Source: an uncultured Pseudomonadota bacterium (lineage in GTDB: Bacteria; Myxococcota_A; Bradymonadia; Bradymonadales; Bradymonadaceae). From it: a stretch of DNA of 64,000 bases. The DNA lies in contig CAJXPB010000002.1 of NCBI GenBank assembly GCA_913057905.1, positions 1-64,000 on the forward strand, read 5' to 3'. This document shows positions 43,881 through 53,322 of the stretch, in pieces. Within the stretch, counting starts at the first letter, position 1. Every line of letters begins with the position of its first letter. Under the pieces are notes generated by a model, which did no database searches, was not told the DNA's origin, and saw nothing but the letters and a program-made list of their open reading frames with translations. Position numbers and translations under genes: made by a program.

Positions 43881-44806
43881 GAGGTCGCGGGATCGGCAAC
43901 AAAAATCGTCTGATAGTCGGTGTAGTACGAGAAACCGACCCGTTCGTAAACCCGGCGCGCCGCGCCGTTATTGTCATTGAAGTACAGGACGATCCGCGGC
44001 ACCTCCCGGTCGAAGAGATGCCGGCAGATGTGGTGCATGCCCCGCGTCGCCACCCCCTGGCCCCGACGCTCGGGCGTCGTGTAGACCCCGGAGATCTGCA
44101 CGCCGAAGTGGCCCTGTGCGGAGACATCCGCTTTGAAGATCAGCTCGTCGCCGTCGTACCAGACGAAGCTTCGGTCGGAGTTGATGCGGTGGCGCACGTG
44201 GCGGCGAAATTCCCGCGGCTTCGTCTGGATTGGGTCTTCCAGGGTCTCTTCGTGGTGCATCCGTGCGCTCGCCGCGTACACATCCTCCATATCGTCGCTG
44301 GTGGCGTAACGGAGTCCATCGGGAACCGCGGAGCCGGCGGCGGCGCTGTCTTCGGCCGACCAGGCATTCGGCTCGAGCACATACATCGATTGGCCGCGAT
44401 TGAGCCGAGCCCGGATGTCGCCGCCATCCTGTGGACCCGCGTAGGCACGCCAGAAGGGCTCCACGCTCGACGCCGGAGACACGACATGCTCGAAGCGCAT
44501 GCCCCGGTCGCGATACCAGCGTCCGAAGGCCTCGGCGAGTTCGGAGGTTCGGGCGTAGATCAGCAGGAGCCGACCGGTGATGACCAGAGAGACGGCCCCG
44601 AGCCTCTCCTGATCGCCGGGATAGCCGCGGAAGCTGAAGAGGTCGGGTTGTCCCAGCGGACGCACCCCGTGATTGCCGAGCCAGCAGAGCTGAAAGAGGT
44701 TCGACGGAATTTCGTCAGACAAAAGCTCGACGATCGCGTCGTGGTGACGGGTCGACAACAACTTGGGTGCCGACCCGGGATTGGTATTCAGATGGTCGAT
44801 CGCCAT
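43877..44806 (-). CDS. GNAT N-acetyltransferase with N-terminal DUF4081-like domain
   Basis: A 309-residue acetyltransferase. The C-terminal half (about 165-305) is a GNAT fold; the acetyl-CoA loop is VYTTPERRGQGVATRGM, followed by NDNNGAARRVYERVGF. The N-terminal half resembles the DUF4081-type partner domain, with LWLGN-like sequence and an Arg-rich helix. It transfers acetyl groups to an amine, but the substrate is unknown. It starts six bases after the coiled-coil membrane gene and overlaps gtrA by four bases. Confidence 0.82.
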   Translation of the reverse strand: MAIDHLNTNPGSAPKLLSTRHHDAIVELLSDEIPSNLFQLCWLGNHGVRPLGQPDLFSFRGYPGDQERLGAVSLVITGRLLLIYARTSELAEAFGRWYRDRGMRFEHVVSPASSVEPFWRAYAGPQDGGDIRARLNRGQSMYVLEPNAWSAEDSAAAGSAVPDGLRYATSDDMEDVYAASARMHHEETLEDPIQTKPREFRRHVRHRINSDRSFVWYDGDELIFKADVSAQGHFGVQISGVYTTPERRGQGVATRGMHHICRHLFDREVPRIVLYFNDNNGAARRVYERVGFSYYTDYQTIFVADPATS

Positions 44807-44812
44807 CGGGAT

Positions 44813-45610
44813 TTAGAAGCCGCTGTTGAAGGGATCGGTGTCGTCCAGGTCGAGGTCCAGATCATCGCCGTCGGACTGCCCGTCGCTGGATGTGTCGGAA
44901 CTGGAATCGTCGCTTCGAGCGGGGGCCCGGCGTCGTGGGGCGCGGCGTCGAGCCGGCTCGGACTCCGGCTCCGATTCCTCGGCTTGCTGATCGGGGATGG
45001 GTGTAAACCCGCCCTCCTGGACGGCGTACTCCGGCTCGACCGGCGAGAGTTCGGTCTTCGCGTAGGTCGACGAATCGAGCTCGTAGCCTCGTTGGTTCCA
45101 GTAGTAGGCGACACCGGCCCCGATGGCACCCATCAGAAGCACGGCGACCAGCCAGCCCCCGCTGCCCCCTGATTGGTCGGCAGCCGCGAGATCGTCGTCG
45201 GTCTCCGGGGCCTCGGGCCGTGGCTCATCCGGTGAGTCGGAGGCCTGGGCCCCCTCCCAGCCATCGGAGTCCTCGGACGACTCGGCTTCGGCGGGAGGAG
45301 CGCTCTCTTCGGGCGGCCCCGCCGGCGCCGTCGACTCATCTTCCTGCTGTTCGCGCTCGACGCGCCGTCGTTCGAGCTCGTTCATACGCTCGACCTCGGC
45401 GCTGATACGCTCTTCGGCCTCCTTTCGACGGCGCTCCTCTTCCTGCTGTTTGCGTCGCTTCTCCTCTTCGCGTCGCTTCTCGATCTCGCGTTCGACCTCT
45501 TCGACCTCGCGTTCGGCGTCGGCCTCGGTCTCATTGAGTAGATCGGAGAGCAGTTCGCCAGCATCGTCGTCACTGGCCCACTCTTCGTCCTTTCCGTTTT
45601 GATTACCCAC
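44813..45610 (-). CDS. Coiled-coil single-pass membrane protein with acidic and Arg-rich tails
   Basis: A 265-residue protein of unknown family. Residues about 25-90 are a long Glu/Arg/Lys coiled coil (such as KRREEEKRRKQQEEERRRKE), then an acidic Pro/Ser linker, a single membrane segment near 153-173 (WLVAVLLMGAIGAGVAYYW) and a disordered C-terminus with an RRRAPRRRAP patch and an Asp-rich end. It is probably anchored with the coiled coil in the cytoplasm (inference). The start is GTG 45610 with AGGAGG five bases upstream. It is the first gene of the operon through GNAT, GtrA and a lipoprotein; a promoter-like pair is at 45654-45683. Confidence 0.75.
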   Translation of the reverse strand: MGNQNGKDEEWASDDDAGELLSDLLNETEADAEREVEEVEREIEKRREEEKRRKQQEEERRRKEAEERISAEVERMNELERRRVEREQQEDESTAPAGPPEESAPPAEAESSEDSDGWEGAQASDSPDEPRPEAPETDDDLAAADQSGGSGGWLVAVLLMGAIGAGVAYYWNQRGYELDSSTYAKTELSPVEPEYAVQEGGFTPIPDQQAEESEPESEPARRRAPRRRAPARSDDSSSDTSSDGQSDGDDLDLDLDDTDPFNSGF

Positions 45611-45653
45611 ACCAACCTCCTGGACAGCGAGTCACCGACATTCAACCGTCTAA

Positions 45654-45683
45654 ATCATATCCAGCCAGCGCCACCACGTCCAA
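45654..45683 (-). promoter_or_regulatory. Putative promoter of the coiled-coil/GNAT/GtrA operon
   Basis: On the minus strand TTGGAC (45678-45683) and TATGAT (45654-45659) lie 18 bases apart, about 45 bases before the GTG at 45610. TATGAT is a 5 of 6 match. Confidence 0.45.
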
Positions 45684-45710
45684 CGACACGCTCCGGGCGC
45701 CGATAAATTC

Positions 45711-45740
45711 TTGACACGCTGCAGGGCGAACCCATACCAA
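45711..45740 (+). promoter_or_regulatory. Putative promoter of the acidic lipoprotein gene
   Basis: A perfect TTGACA at 45711-45716 and TACCAA at 45735-45740, 18 bases apart, about 57 bases before the ATG at 45798. Only the leading TA of the -10 is good. Confidence 0.4.
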
Positions 45741-45797
45741 CGAGGTAGGCATCTGAACTGATGTGTCTCACTCATTCCTCCAATATCGGAGACAGCT

Positions 45798-46160
45798 ATG
45801 AGCAAATTCGCAAAAGTATTGATGGCTCTGTCGGTCGCTCTCTTCTGCCTGAGCGGATGCGAAAGCAAGTCAGGCGGCGACAAGAAGGCCGACGACAAGG
45901 CCAAGAAGGCCCCGGCCGCCGGGACCGAGCAGCCGGCTGAGGGCGAAGACAAGGCCGGCGAAGAGTCCGCCGACGACGAGGGAGACGAAGCCGACAACGG
46001 TGACAACGCCGCCGAACAGGGCGACGAGGCCCAGGAGAACATGGAAGAGGCCGCCGAAGGCATGGCCGACGACAGTGCCGACAAGAAGGAAGAAGGTGAA
46101 GACGGCGAAGGCGAGAAAGGCACCGACGACAGCAAGAAAGAAGGCGAGAGCGCCGAGTAA
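45798..46160 (+). CDS. Small acidic lipoprotein
   Basis: A 120-residue lipoprotein. MSKFAKVLMALSVALFCLSGC is a clear signal peptide with lipobox LSGC. The mature part is almost entirely Lys, Glu, Asp, Ala and Gly with no recognisable fold, likely disordered. A good terminator follows at 46192-46226 and a promoter-like pair precedes it, so it forms a single-gene transcript. No family or function is recognised. Confidence 0.75.
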   Translation: MSKFAKVLMALSVALFCLSGCESKSGGDKKADDKAKKAPAAGTEQPAEGEDKAGEESADDEGDEADNGDNAAEQGDEAQENMEEAAEGMADDSADKKEEGEDGEGEKGTDDSKKEGESAE

Positions 46161-46191
46161 TTCGGTTGCGCCTTCTTCGCAGACACCACCG

Positions 46192-46226
46192 ACCCCGGCG
46201 TCCCAGCGACGTCGGGGTTTTGTTTC
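46192..46226 (+). terminator. Rho-independent terminator of the acidic lipoprotein gene
   Basis: An 11-base stem with one G-T pair (46192-46202 with 46208-46218) and a CCAGC loop is followed by TTTTGTTTC. It lies about 30 bases after the stop codon. Confidence 0.88.
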
Positions 46227-46284
46227 AGTTGCCATTGCCTCCACTGTCGCCTAGGTTGGCAGCGGCGCGTGAGAGGCGTCCTGA

Positions 46285-46818
46285 ATGGCCACCCTACCGA
46301 GGCTAGATATCGTGGCGGAACAGCCCAATCAGACCGTGGATACATCGGCGGAGGACGATCGCATCGAGTCGATCATGAAGGCCTTCCACAAACGACTGCA
46401 GGAGGAAGGCCTCAAGTCGACCAAGCAACGCGATGTCATCGTCGAGACCTTTTTTCGACTCGACAAACACATCACCGCCGACGAGCTACTCGAGCACGTC
46501 CGGGAAGACCTCCCCCGCATCGGGTACGCCACCGTCTATCGGACGTTGAAGCTTCTGGTTGACCAGAACTTCGCGCTCCCGAAGGATTTCGGAGACGGCC
46601 AGACGCGCTACGACCCCCTGCACAATCAAGATCCGCAGCACGACCACATCATCTGCGTCGATTGCCGCGAGATCGTGGAGTTCACCGATTCGGTGATCGA
46701 TGAGCGGCTGGAGGCCCTGGCCGACGATCATCAGTACAGCATTCGGCGCAAGGAACTTGAACTGTACGCCGAGTGCATGCGAACGAATTGTCCGAACCGG
46801 CCCGAGTCGGACGAGTAG
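46285..46818 (+). CDS. Fur-family transcriptional regulator
   Basis: A 177-residue Fur-type metalloregulator. The winged helix includes STKQRDVIVETFF and GYATVYRTLKLLV. The metal-sensing part carries HDHIICVDCREIVEF, and a second pair CMRTNC near the C-terminus completes a structural zinc site. Which metal or peroxide it senses cannot be told from the sequence. ATG 46285 is the assumed start, with AGAGG nine bases upstream; GTG 46312 or ATG 46375 are possible. It lies 88 bases before mrp on the same strand, so co-transcription is possible. Confidence 0.9.
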   Translation: MATLPRLDIVAEQPNQTVDTSAEDDRIESIMKAFHKRLQEEGLKSTKQRDVIVETFFRLDKHITADELLEHVREDLPRIGYATVYRTLKLLVDQNFALPKDFGDGQTRYDPLHNQDPQHDHIICVDCREIVEFTDSVIDERLEALADDHQYSIRRKELELYAECMRTNCPNRPESDE

Positions 46819-46906
46819 TCCGCCGAGCCGCGGCCGACAATTCCGAGGGGCCTGCCGAACGCGGGGCCCTCCCCGACCTACCTCCCCTTTTTGTACCCGC
46901 GAAGCT

Positions 46907-48178
46907 ATGAAAGACGATTTTTCGATCAAAGGCGAAGTCATCTCGGCCCTCGAAGAGATCGACGACCCAGAGAAGGGCAAGAATCTCGTCGATGCGCACA
47001 TGATTGAGAATGTGGAAGTCGACAGTGGGGTCGTCGACATCATTCTCGAAGTCGAGGCGGGCCGCGAGCGCGAAGAGCGCTTCGCCATCGAAGACGAAAT
47101 CTACGACACCGTCGAGGCGATCGGCGGGGTTCGTGAGATCAAGATCAAGACGATGACGCCGAAGGCGATCCAGCGCGAGGCCGAGGGCGGATCCGACGAG
47201 GCCGCCCAACAGCCCGATGCGCCGGGAGCGGCCGCGGGTGCTGAGGCCGGCGCCGCGGGCCCCGCGTCTGCACCGGGCCAGCAAGGTGGCGGCCCGGCTG
47301 CGGCCGGGCCGGCCAGTGGTGCTCAGTCGCCATCGGTCCCCGATGCCGAGGAACTCGAGGGCGTCGGGCAGGTCATCGCCGTCGCCTCGGGTAAAGGCGG
47401 CGTCGGAAAGTCGACCGTGGCGGTCAACCTGGCCCTGGCTCTCCAGGAGCAGGGACACCGCGTCGGCCTGCTGGATACCGACATCTACGGCCCCAGTCTG
47501 CCGACACTGCTCGGCATTCAGGGCCGACCCAGCGTCAGTGACCGACGTATCGTCCCGTTGCAGGCCCACGGCCTCAGCGTCATGAGTCTGGGCTTTCTGA
47601 TGGACGACGACACGCCGGTCATCTGGCGTGGACCGATCGTCACCGGAATCATCCGGCAGTTTTTGCGCGACGTCGACTGGAGCGGACTCGACTATCTGAT
47701 CGTCGACATGCCTCCCGGCACGGGCGATGCGCAACTGGCGCTGGCCCAGACCGTCCCCGTCGACGGGGCCGTGGTGGTCTCTACGCCCTCGGAACTGTCG
47801 TTGATCGACGCCGCGCGGGGCTTCGAGATGTTCAACACCCTGAACGTCGACGTCATGGGCGTCGTCTCGAACATGTCGAATTACAAGTGCCCGGAATGTG
47901 GCCACGAAGAGGAGATCTTCGGTGGCGGCGGGCTCGACGACGAGATCGAACGGCTCGAGACGCGGCTGTTGGCCGACATTCCGCTGGACCCCGACGTGCG
48001 ACGCGGCGGGGACGAAGGTGCACCGATCGTCGTCTCCAAACCCGAGAGTCACACGACCCAGGCCTTCCTGGGACTCGCCGAGACCGTGGCCGGTCTGAAA
48101 TCGCCCCACGGTAGCGATGATAACGACGGCGGCGGTGACGACGACAAAGAGGGACTCTTCTCGTTCCTGAAGGAATAA
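46907..48178 (+). CDS. mrp: Mrp/ApbC iron-sulfur cluster carrier ATPase with MIP18 domain
   Basis: A 423-residue protein. The N-terminal 90 residues form a MIP18 (DUF59) domain, then an Ala/Gly/Pro-rich linker, and from about 155 a MinD-like P-loop ATPase with VASGKGGVGKSTVAVN and LDTDIYGPSLPTLLG. The bridging cluster ligands are Cys328 and Cys331 in CPECGHEEEI. Such proteins carry Fe-S clusters to targets. An open frame continues upstream to 46700 but overlaps the Fur gene and is not coding; ATG 46907 fits the domain start. It is 26 bases before the patatin gene. A Fur-family regulator just upstream is consistent with iron control (inference). Confidence 0.93.
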   Translation: MKDDFSIKGEVISALEEIDDPEKGKNLVDAHMIENVEVDSGVVDIILEVEAGREREERFAIEDEIYDTVEAIGGVREIKIKTMTPKAIQREAEGGSDEAAQQPDAPGAAAGAEAGAAGPASAPGQQGGGPAAAGPASGAQSPSVPDAEELEGVGQVIAVASGKGGVGKSTVAVNLALALQEQGHRVGLLDTDIYGPSLPTLLGIQGRPSVSDRRIVPLQAHGLSVMSLGFLMDDDTPVIWRGPIVTGIIRQFLRDVDWSGLDYLIVDMPPGTGDAQLALAQTVPVDGAVVVSTPSELSLIDAARGFEMFNTLNVDVMGVVSNMSNYKCPECGHEEEIFGGGGLDDEIERLETRLLADIPLDPDVRRGGDEGAPIVVSKPESHTTQAFLGLAETVAGLKSPHGSDDNDGGGDDDKEGLFSFLKE

Positions 48179-48204
48179 CGTCCAGACACGACCCGGAAGC
48201 GGGC

Positions 48205-49650
48205 TTGAGCGACCCGGATCGACATTTCGAGCGCGTTCGGGACCTGAAGGCCTTCGAGCGGCGCCTCCTGAAGCTACTCATCCGGAGGGACGAAGTCCTC
48301 GATCCTCCGCAGGAGGCCCTCGCGCGGTACGGCCTGGCCCTGGCGCAGATGGATCAGTTTCGCACCCCGGATGGTCGGGATGTGTCGCTGGCCGACGAGG
48401 TCGACACGCTTCGCCGCTGGATTCTCGAGCACCTGGTCCCGACGATCCCGGCTGACTCCGAGCCCGACATCCCGTCGTTGCGCCGCGCGGTGAGTTCGAT
48501 GGCCGACCGGGTCGACACGACCCGAAACGGGCTGCTGGAGAACCACCGACAGGACTTCGACGCCGACCATCTCGACGACGAGCTTCGCCACAAGGAACTC
48601 GTACTGGTGCTGGGCGGCGGCGGCGGGGCCGGACTCTTCCATCTGGGCGTCTTCCAGCTCCTCGAAGACATCGATGTGATCCCGGAGTTTATCGTCGGGA
48701 GCTCGATGGGCAGTATCATGGGCCTGGTCCGGGCGCTGAGCCGCGAATACGACCCCTTTGCAACGGCGCTGGCGCTGCCACGCGAGCTCGATCGAGAACA
48801 CGTCTTCAGGCCGTTTACCGGGTACTCACGCTACGGGTTTCCCGGGGCCTTTCACCTGAACCTGCTTCGAGTGGCCCGCGAGCTCTTCGACGAGTTGATG
48901 GGCACGCCCGACCTTCGGTTCCAGGACCTCTCGATCCCCCTCGAGATCGTCGTCTGCGGCATTCGGACCGGCTTCGACATCCAGCCCCAGGAGTACGAAG
49001 AAGAGGCCCCCGAGAGCACCACGCCGCTGTCGATCCGCAAGAACTTGAAGCTCTTCTTCAGTGCGGTCCGTCAATTGACGCGAAACCGCCAGATGCTCGA
49101 GGAGGTCGTCTTCGGACGCGGTCGGTTGACGGCGAACTTCCCGGTCGTCGAGGCAATGGGCTTCTCGTGCACGGTGCCCGGCCTGCTACACTACGACATC
49201 TTCCATGACGATCCGGCGACGATCGGTCCACTCGAGACCCTCTTCGATCGCCATGAGCTGCTGAGATTGTGCGACGGTGGCGTCATCAACAACGTCCCCT
49301 CGGATACGGCCTGGGAGTCGGTCTACGAGGGAAAGATCGGCACGCGAAACACATTCATCGCCGCCTTCGACGTCTTCGCCCCGGTGCCCCGCACGCAGAA
49401 TGTCATCTGGATTCCCGTCCAGCGGCTGGTGCGGCCATCGGTGCTGGCCAAACGACCGTATTCGGACTTTCACAAGACCTTCCGTGAGCCGCCGAGTCCG
49501 CTGCAGGTGATCGTCAATAGCTATTCGGCGATCCGAAACATCGTCGACTCCTCCCGAGATGAGCTGACCGAAGAGCGGCCCATCATCGAAAAAGCGGTCG
49601 AACCGCTGCCTCCCTACGGTGTCTGGAAGGCCGAGGGTCCCCCGGCTTAG
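48205..49650 (+). CDS. Patatin-like phospholipase
   Basis: A 481-residue lipid acyl hydrolase. An N-terminal region of about 135 residues, resembling the DUF3336 arm of patatin lipases, precedes the patatin core. The oxyanion hole is LVLGGGGGAG, the nucleophile Ser167 is in GSSMG and the catalytic Asp357 is in DGGVINN, so the Ser-Asp dyad is intact. No signal peptide is seen. The start is TTG 48205, with GGAAG just upstream. It starts 26 bases after mrp. Its last four bases overlap the end of the convergent FAD/Fe-S dehydrogenase. Confidence 0.9.
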   Translation: MSDPDRHFERVRDLKAFERRLLKLLIRRDEVLDPPQEALARYGLALAQMDQFRTPDGRDVSLADEVDTLRRWILEHLVPTIPADSEPDIPSLRRAVSSMADRVDTTRNGLLENHRQDFDADHLDDELRHKELVLVLGGGGGAGLFHLGVFQLLEDIDVIPEFIVGSSMGSIMGLVRALSREYDPFATALALPRELDREHVFRPFTGYSRYGFPGAFHLNLLRVARELFDELMGTPDLRFQDLSIPLEIVVCGIRTGFDIQPQEYEEEAPESTTPLSIRKNLKLFFSAVRQLTRNRQMLEEVVFGRGRLTANFPVVEAMGFSCTVPGLLHYDIFHDDPATIGPLETLFDRHELLRLCDGGVINNVPSDTAWESVYEGKIGTRNTFIAAFDVFAPVPRTQNVIWIPVQRLVRPSVLAKRPYSDFHKTFREPPSPLQVIVNSYSAIRNIVDSSRDELTEERPIIEKAVEPLPPYGVWKAEGPPA

Positions 49651-52613
49651 ACGAGCGCCCGACGAAGAAGCGTGGCCGGATGATGAGACTCGGCATCGGT
49701 CCCATGGGCGATCTGGTCTCGGCACGACGTCCCGGGCGCGCAGATCAGGCGGTCTTCGTCGGCATCGCGGATGGCGGGAAACAGCACCAGCTCGCCGATC
49801 GCCATCGAGACCTCGTAGTGGTCGGCCTCGTAGCCGAACGACCCCGCCATACCGCAACACCCCGACGGGATGGTGTCGACATCGTAGCCGGCGTACTTCA
49901 GGGCTCTCTCGGTCGGCTCGGTTCCGACCAGCGCCTTCTGGTGGCAATGTCCGTGTAGATCGACCGACCCCGGTTCGCGGGCCCACTCGGCGTCGAAGGC
50001 CCCACGCCCGGCCGCCTCCATGACAAACTCCTCGAAGAGCCGCGCACGCTCCGCCAGAGACTCGGCCACGTCACGCCACTCTTCGTCGACCAGATCGGGC
50101 GTCTCGTCGCGAAAGGTCAGCACCGCGCTCGGCTCCAGTCCCACGACTCGACGGTCGGGGTATTCGCGCAGGTCGTCGGCGATCTCGGCCATATTGTTGT
50201 TCGACAACTCCCGGGCGCGGCCGAGCAGCCCCTTCGAGATCTGGGTTCGACCGTCATCATCGAGAGCAAACGGCTCGACCGTCCACCCGGCGGCCTCCAG
50301 AACCCGTACGGCATCCATGCCGACCGCTGGCTCGGTGTATTCGGTGAAGGGGTCGACGTAGAGCCAGACCGTGCCGTGGCGACCCTCATGGGTGCCGCGT
50401 TGTTCGCAGTGGCGACGCCAGCGACGCGAAAAGGTATCCCAATGAAACTGCGGCAGGTCGCGCTGAGAGGCCAGACCGTACCAGGCATCGATAATCCAGC
50501 GGGTGAGTACGAAGGATGCCGCAACGTTCACCAGCCAGGCGACCCAACTGGCGAGCTTCGCGCGTTGGGCAAATCGGCCGAAGAACGCCGCCGATCGCGG
50601 CGGCCCTCCCTGCTCGGTGTGTCGACGATGAGCGACCTCGGCTTTCATTCGCGCCATATCGACGCTGGCGGGGCACTCGGTCTTGCAGGCCTTGCACGAC
50701 AGGCACAGGTCCATGGCGTCTTCGATGGCATCGCTCTCGAAGGCCGCTCCCGGCTGGTCGCCGCGCAGAAGCTGACGCAACACGTTGGCGCGCCCGCGGG
50801 TCGAATCCTTCTCTTCACGGGTGGCCATGTAGCTGGGACACATCGTCCGACCCTCCCCTTCGCGCTGGCGACAGACGCCGGCGCCGTTGCACTTTTCGAC
50901 CGATCGCAAAAACCCCTGATCGTCCGACCAGTCGAAGACGGTCTCGAACTCCGGCATCGACTCCCCGGGGGTCACCCGCCAGTCGGCATCGTTCGGCTCG
51001 GGGTCGACGATCTTTCCGGGATTGAAGATCCCCTGAGGGTCGAAGGCGTCTTTGACCCGCGCATGCATCCCCATGATCTCGTCGCCGTAGAACTGATCGA
51101 GCATCGGCGAGCGAAGCCGACCGTCGCCGTGCTCGCCTGACAGGGCCCCGCGGTATTGTTTGACGAGATCCGTCACTTCTTCGACGATCTCGCGAAATTT
51201 GTCGGCGTCGTCGCGGCTCTTGAGATTCAGCTCGGGGCGTAGGTGAAGTTCCCCGACCGAGGCGTGCGCGTAGTACACACACCGGGTATCGAACTCGTCC
51301 ATAATCTGCCCGAAATCCCGGGCGTAATCGGGCAGGCTCCAGACCGGCACCGCCGTATCCTCGACCAGGGTCACCGGTTTGGTGTCGCCCTGAATGCCCA
51401 TCAACAGGCCGAGCCCCTCTTTTCTGAGTTTCCAGACCTCGGCGTCGCGCGGCGGATACACCTTGGGAAACGCGTACCCGAACCCCGCCTCCTTCAGCGC
51501 ACGGATCCCCTCGTCGGCCTTGCGTTCGACCTCCTCTTCGCTGTGGCCGTAGTACTCGATGACCAGAATGGCTCCCGGGTCACCCTCTACAAAGAACCGG
51601 TGCTTCTGGTGTTCGGGATGGCCCTTCGTCAGGTCCATGATCCGCTTGTCCATCAGCTCGACGGCCGCCGGCTCCTGCTCGACGGCCTCGACGGTGGCGT
51701 TCAACGACTCGGCCAGGGTCTCGAAATGCGCACAGACCAACAGACTGTGGGTCGGCTTCGGCTCCAGGTTGACCTTGATTTCGGTGACGATGCCGAGGGT
51801 GCCCTCCGTCCCGCACAGAAAGGTCGCCAGTGAAAAGTCCGTCCCGTCCTCCTGAAAGGGACGCATGCCGAGCATGGCGTCGAAGGGATACCCGGTGTTT
51901 CGTCGGATCAGGTCGGGGTGTGGGTACCCGCGGCGGATCTCCTCGGCGTGATCGTCGACCTCCTCCTCCAGGGCGCGCAGCGCTTCGCCGAGGCGGTCGT
52001 CCCGGCCGCGGTGGCGAGCCAGTGTACCCTGCGACCACGGCCCAACGGTCTCGACGGTGCCGTCGCTGAAGACGACCTCCATCTCCACCACGTGATCTCG
52101 CGTCGTACCGTAAAAGATCGAATGGGCGCCACAGGAGTTGTTGCCGACCATCCCGCCGATCTGACACCGACTGGAGGTCGAGGTGTCGGGCCCGAAGATC
52201 AGGCCCTCGCGTCCCACGTGTTCGTTCAGTTCGTCGAGAATCACGCCGGGCTGGACGCGGGCCCAGCCCTCGTCGGTATTGACCTCGAGAATCTCGTTCA
52301 TGTGTCGCCCGACATCGACGACCAGCCCCTCGCCGACAACCTGACCGGCCAGGCTCGTGCCGCCGCCGCGGGGAATCAACGGCATCTCGAGGCTCGCCGC
52401 CGTCTCGACGATATGACGCACCTCGTCGGTCGATCTGGGATACACCACGCCCGCGGGCTGCTCCTCGAAGATCGACGCATCCTGGGCGTACAGCCGCCGA
52501 TGCAGCTCGTCATCGCGCAGGTCGAGTTCACCGTCGAAAGCCTCGAGCAACGCCGGCCGTTCCGACTGCTGAAGTTCCGAATGCGCGTCCCCGTCGATCG
52601 CTGACTGAGCCAT
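49647..52613 (-). CDS. FAD-linked oxidase/Fe-S fusion dehydrogenase (D-lactate or 2-hydroxyacid type)
   Basis: A 988-residue fusion. The N-terminal FAD-binding domain (about 45-260, PCMH type) has IPRGGGTSLAGQVV and GGMVGNNSCGAHS; the FAD-oxidase C-terminal domain follows. A ferredoxin-type region has CNGAGVCRQREG and CLSCKACKTECPASVD, which should bind two 4Fe-4S clusters. The last 300 residues are a CCG-type domain with HCHQKALV and GCCGMAGSFG. This resembles single-chain GlcD-GlpC fusions that oxidise D-lactate, glycolate or 2-hydroxyglutarate. The substrate is not determinable. A hydrophobic patch near residue 705 (ASWVAWLVNVAASFVLT) could touch the membrane. It overlaps the convergent patatin gene by four bases. 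Confidence 0.92.
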   Translation of the reverse strand: MAQSAIDGDAHSELQQSERPALLEAFDGELDLRDDELHRRLYAQDASIFEEQPAGVVYPRSTDEVRHIVETAASLEMPLIPRGGGTSLAGQVVGEGLVVDVGRHMNEILEVNTDEGWARVQPGVILDELNEHVGREGLIFGPDTSTSSRCQIGGMVGNNSCGAHSIFYGTTRDHVVEMEVVFSDGTVETVGPWSQGTLARHRGRDDRLGEALRALEEEVDDHAEEIRRGYPHPDLIRRNTGYPFDAMLGMRPFQEDGTDFSLATFLCGTEGTLGIVTEIKVNLEPKPTHSLLVCAHFETLAESLNATVEAVEQEPAAVELMDKRIMDLTKGHPEHQKHRFFVEGDPGAILVIEYYGHSEEEVERKADEGIRALKEAGFGYAFPKVYPPRDAEVWKLRKEGLGLLMGIQGDTKPVTLVEDTAVPVWSLPDYARDFGQIMDEFDTRCVYYAHASVGELHLRPELNLKSRDDADKFREIVEEVTDLVKQYRGALSGEHGDGRLRSPMLDQFYGDEIMGMHARVKDAFDPQGIFNPGKIVDPEPNDADWRVTPGESMPEFETVFDWSDDQGFLRSVEKCNGAGVCRQREGEGRTMCPSYMATREEKDSTRGRANVLRQLLRGDQPGAAFESDAIEDAMDLCLSCKACKTECPASVDMARMKAEVAHRRHTEQGGPPRSAAFFGRFAQRAKLASWVAWLVNVAASFVLTRWIIDAWYGLASQRDLPQFHWDTFSRRWRRHCEQRGTHEGRHGTVWLYVDPFTEYTEPAVGMDAVRVLEAAGWTVEPFALDDDGRTQISKGLLGRARELSNNNMAEIADDLREYPDRRVVGLEPSAVLTFRDETPDLVDEEWRDVAESLAERARLFEEFVMEAAGRGAFDAEWAREPGSVDLHGHCHQKALVGTEPTERALKYAGYDVDTIPSGCCGMAGSFGYEADHYEVSMAIGELVLFPAIRDADEDRLICAPGTSCRDQIAHGTDAESHHPATLLRRALV

Positions 52614-52714
52614 AACTGAAATCTATTTGGAGATGGAGGGAGCTAGGTCGTCCCACGGGCGGAGGGTAAACGCGGACACCGCCCGCTACAATCCAAACCG
52701 CAAGAAACAGCCGA

Positions 52715-52742
52715 GCCGGCCGAGGCAATCACCTCGGCCGGC
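52715..52742 (-). terminator. Hairpin terminator of the rpsF-rplI unit
   Basis: A perfect 11-base stem (52715-52725 with 52732-52742), GCCGGCCGAGG and its complement around CAATCA, about 75 bases after the rplI stop. Only a loose T-rich stretch follows on the minus strand. Confidence 0.6.
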
Positions 52743-52817
52743 CCAACATCTCGCAAACTGTCGCCTTCTTTTTCTTCTTCCTCAGACTCCGGATTCTCTA
52801 CGAATCCTCGTCACCAA

Positions 52818-53261
52818 CTACATTGCGACGACCCAGACGCGGATGTCGGCGAAGATGCCGCTGGCGAGCTTGATGGGCACCTTGTAGATGCCGAGCTCGC
52901 CGATCGGCGAGTCGAGCATCACGTCGCGGTGTTCCACATCGTAGTCTTGGTCGGCGAGCACGTCGGCGATGTCGCGGGCCGACACCGAGCCGTAGAGGCT
53001 GTCGCCTTCGGCGACGCGCTCCGGCACGGAGATCGAGATTCCCTCGAGATCATCGAGGACGGCCTGCGCTTCTTCGCGCTGCTCCTCTCGCTTTCGTGAA
53101 ATCTCGCGCTTTCGGTGCGCGATCTGCTTCTTTTTGCCCTGGGTGGCCGGCTCGGCCAGCCCCTGGGGGATCAAATAATTTCGACCGTACCCGGCGGCAA
53201 CGTCGACGACTTCGCCCATCTCGCCCAGGTTCGGCACGTCATCTGTCAGAATGACTTCCAT
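52818..53261 (-). CDS. rplI: 50S ribosomal protein L9
   Basis: A 147-residue L9, a large-subunit protein with two globular domains joined by a long helix. The N-terminal VILTDDVPNLGEMGEVVDVAAGYGRNYLIP is the recognisable family signature in two pieces of the expected length. The ATG has GGAG upstream. rpsF precedes it by 61 bases; rpsR, which normally sits between them, is missing. Confidence 0.95.
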   Translation of the reverse strand: MEVILTDDVPNLGEMGEVVDVAAGYGRNYLIPQGLAEPATQGKKKQIAHRKREISRKREEQREEAQAVLDDLEGISISVPERVAEGDSLYGSVSARDIADVLADQDYDVEHRDVMLDSPIGELGIYKVPIKLASGIFADIRVWVVAM

Positions 53262-53322
53262 GTTTGACTCCTGCTGCGTCGAATCTCTGGTTTACTGCCC
53301 GTGAGCCCGAGGGCCCCGCGCA

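Noticed and set aside
42778-44127. 449-codon minus-strand frame reading through GtrA
   Set aside because: Only the last 172 codons, from GTG 43296, make a lipoprotein; the upstream part is the wrong frame of GtrA and GNAT.
46700-46906. Longer start for mrp inside the Fur gene
   Set aside because: It would overlap Fur by about 119 bases and adds Arg/Pro-rich sequence that does not belong to the MIP18 domain.
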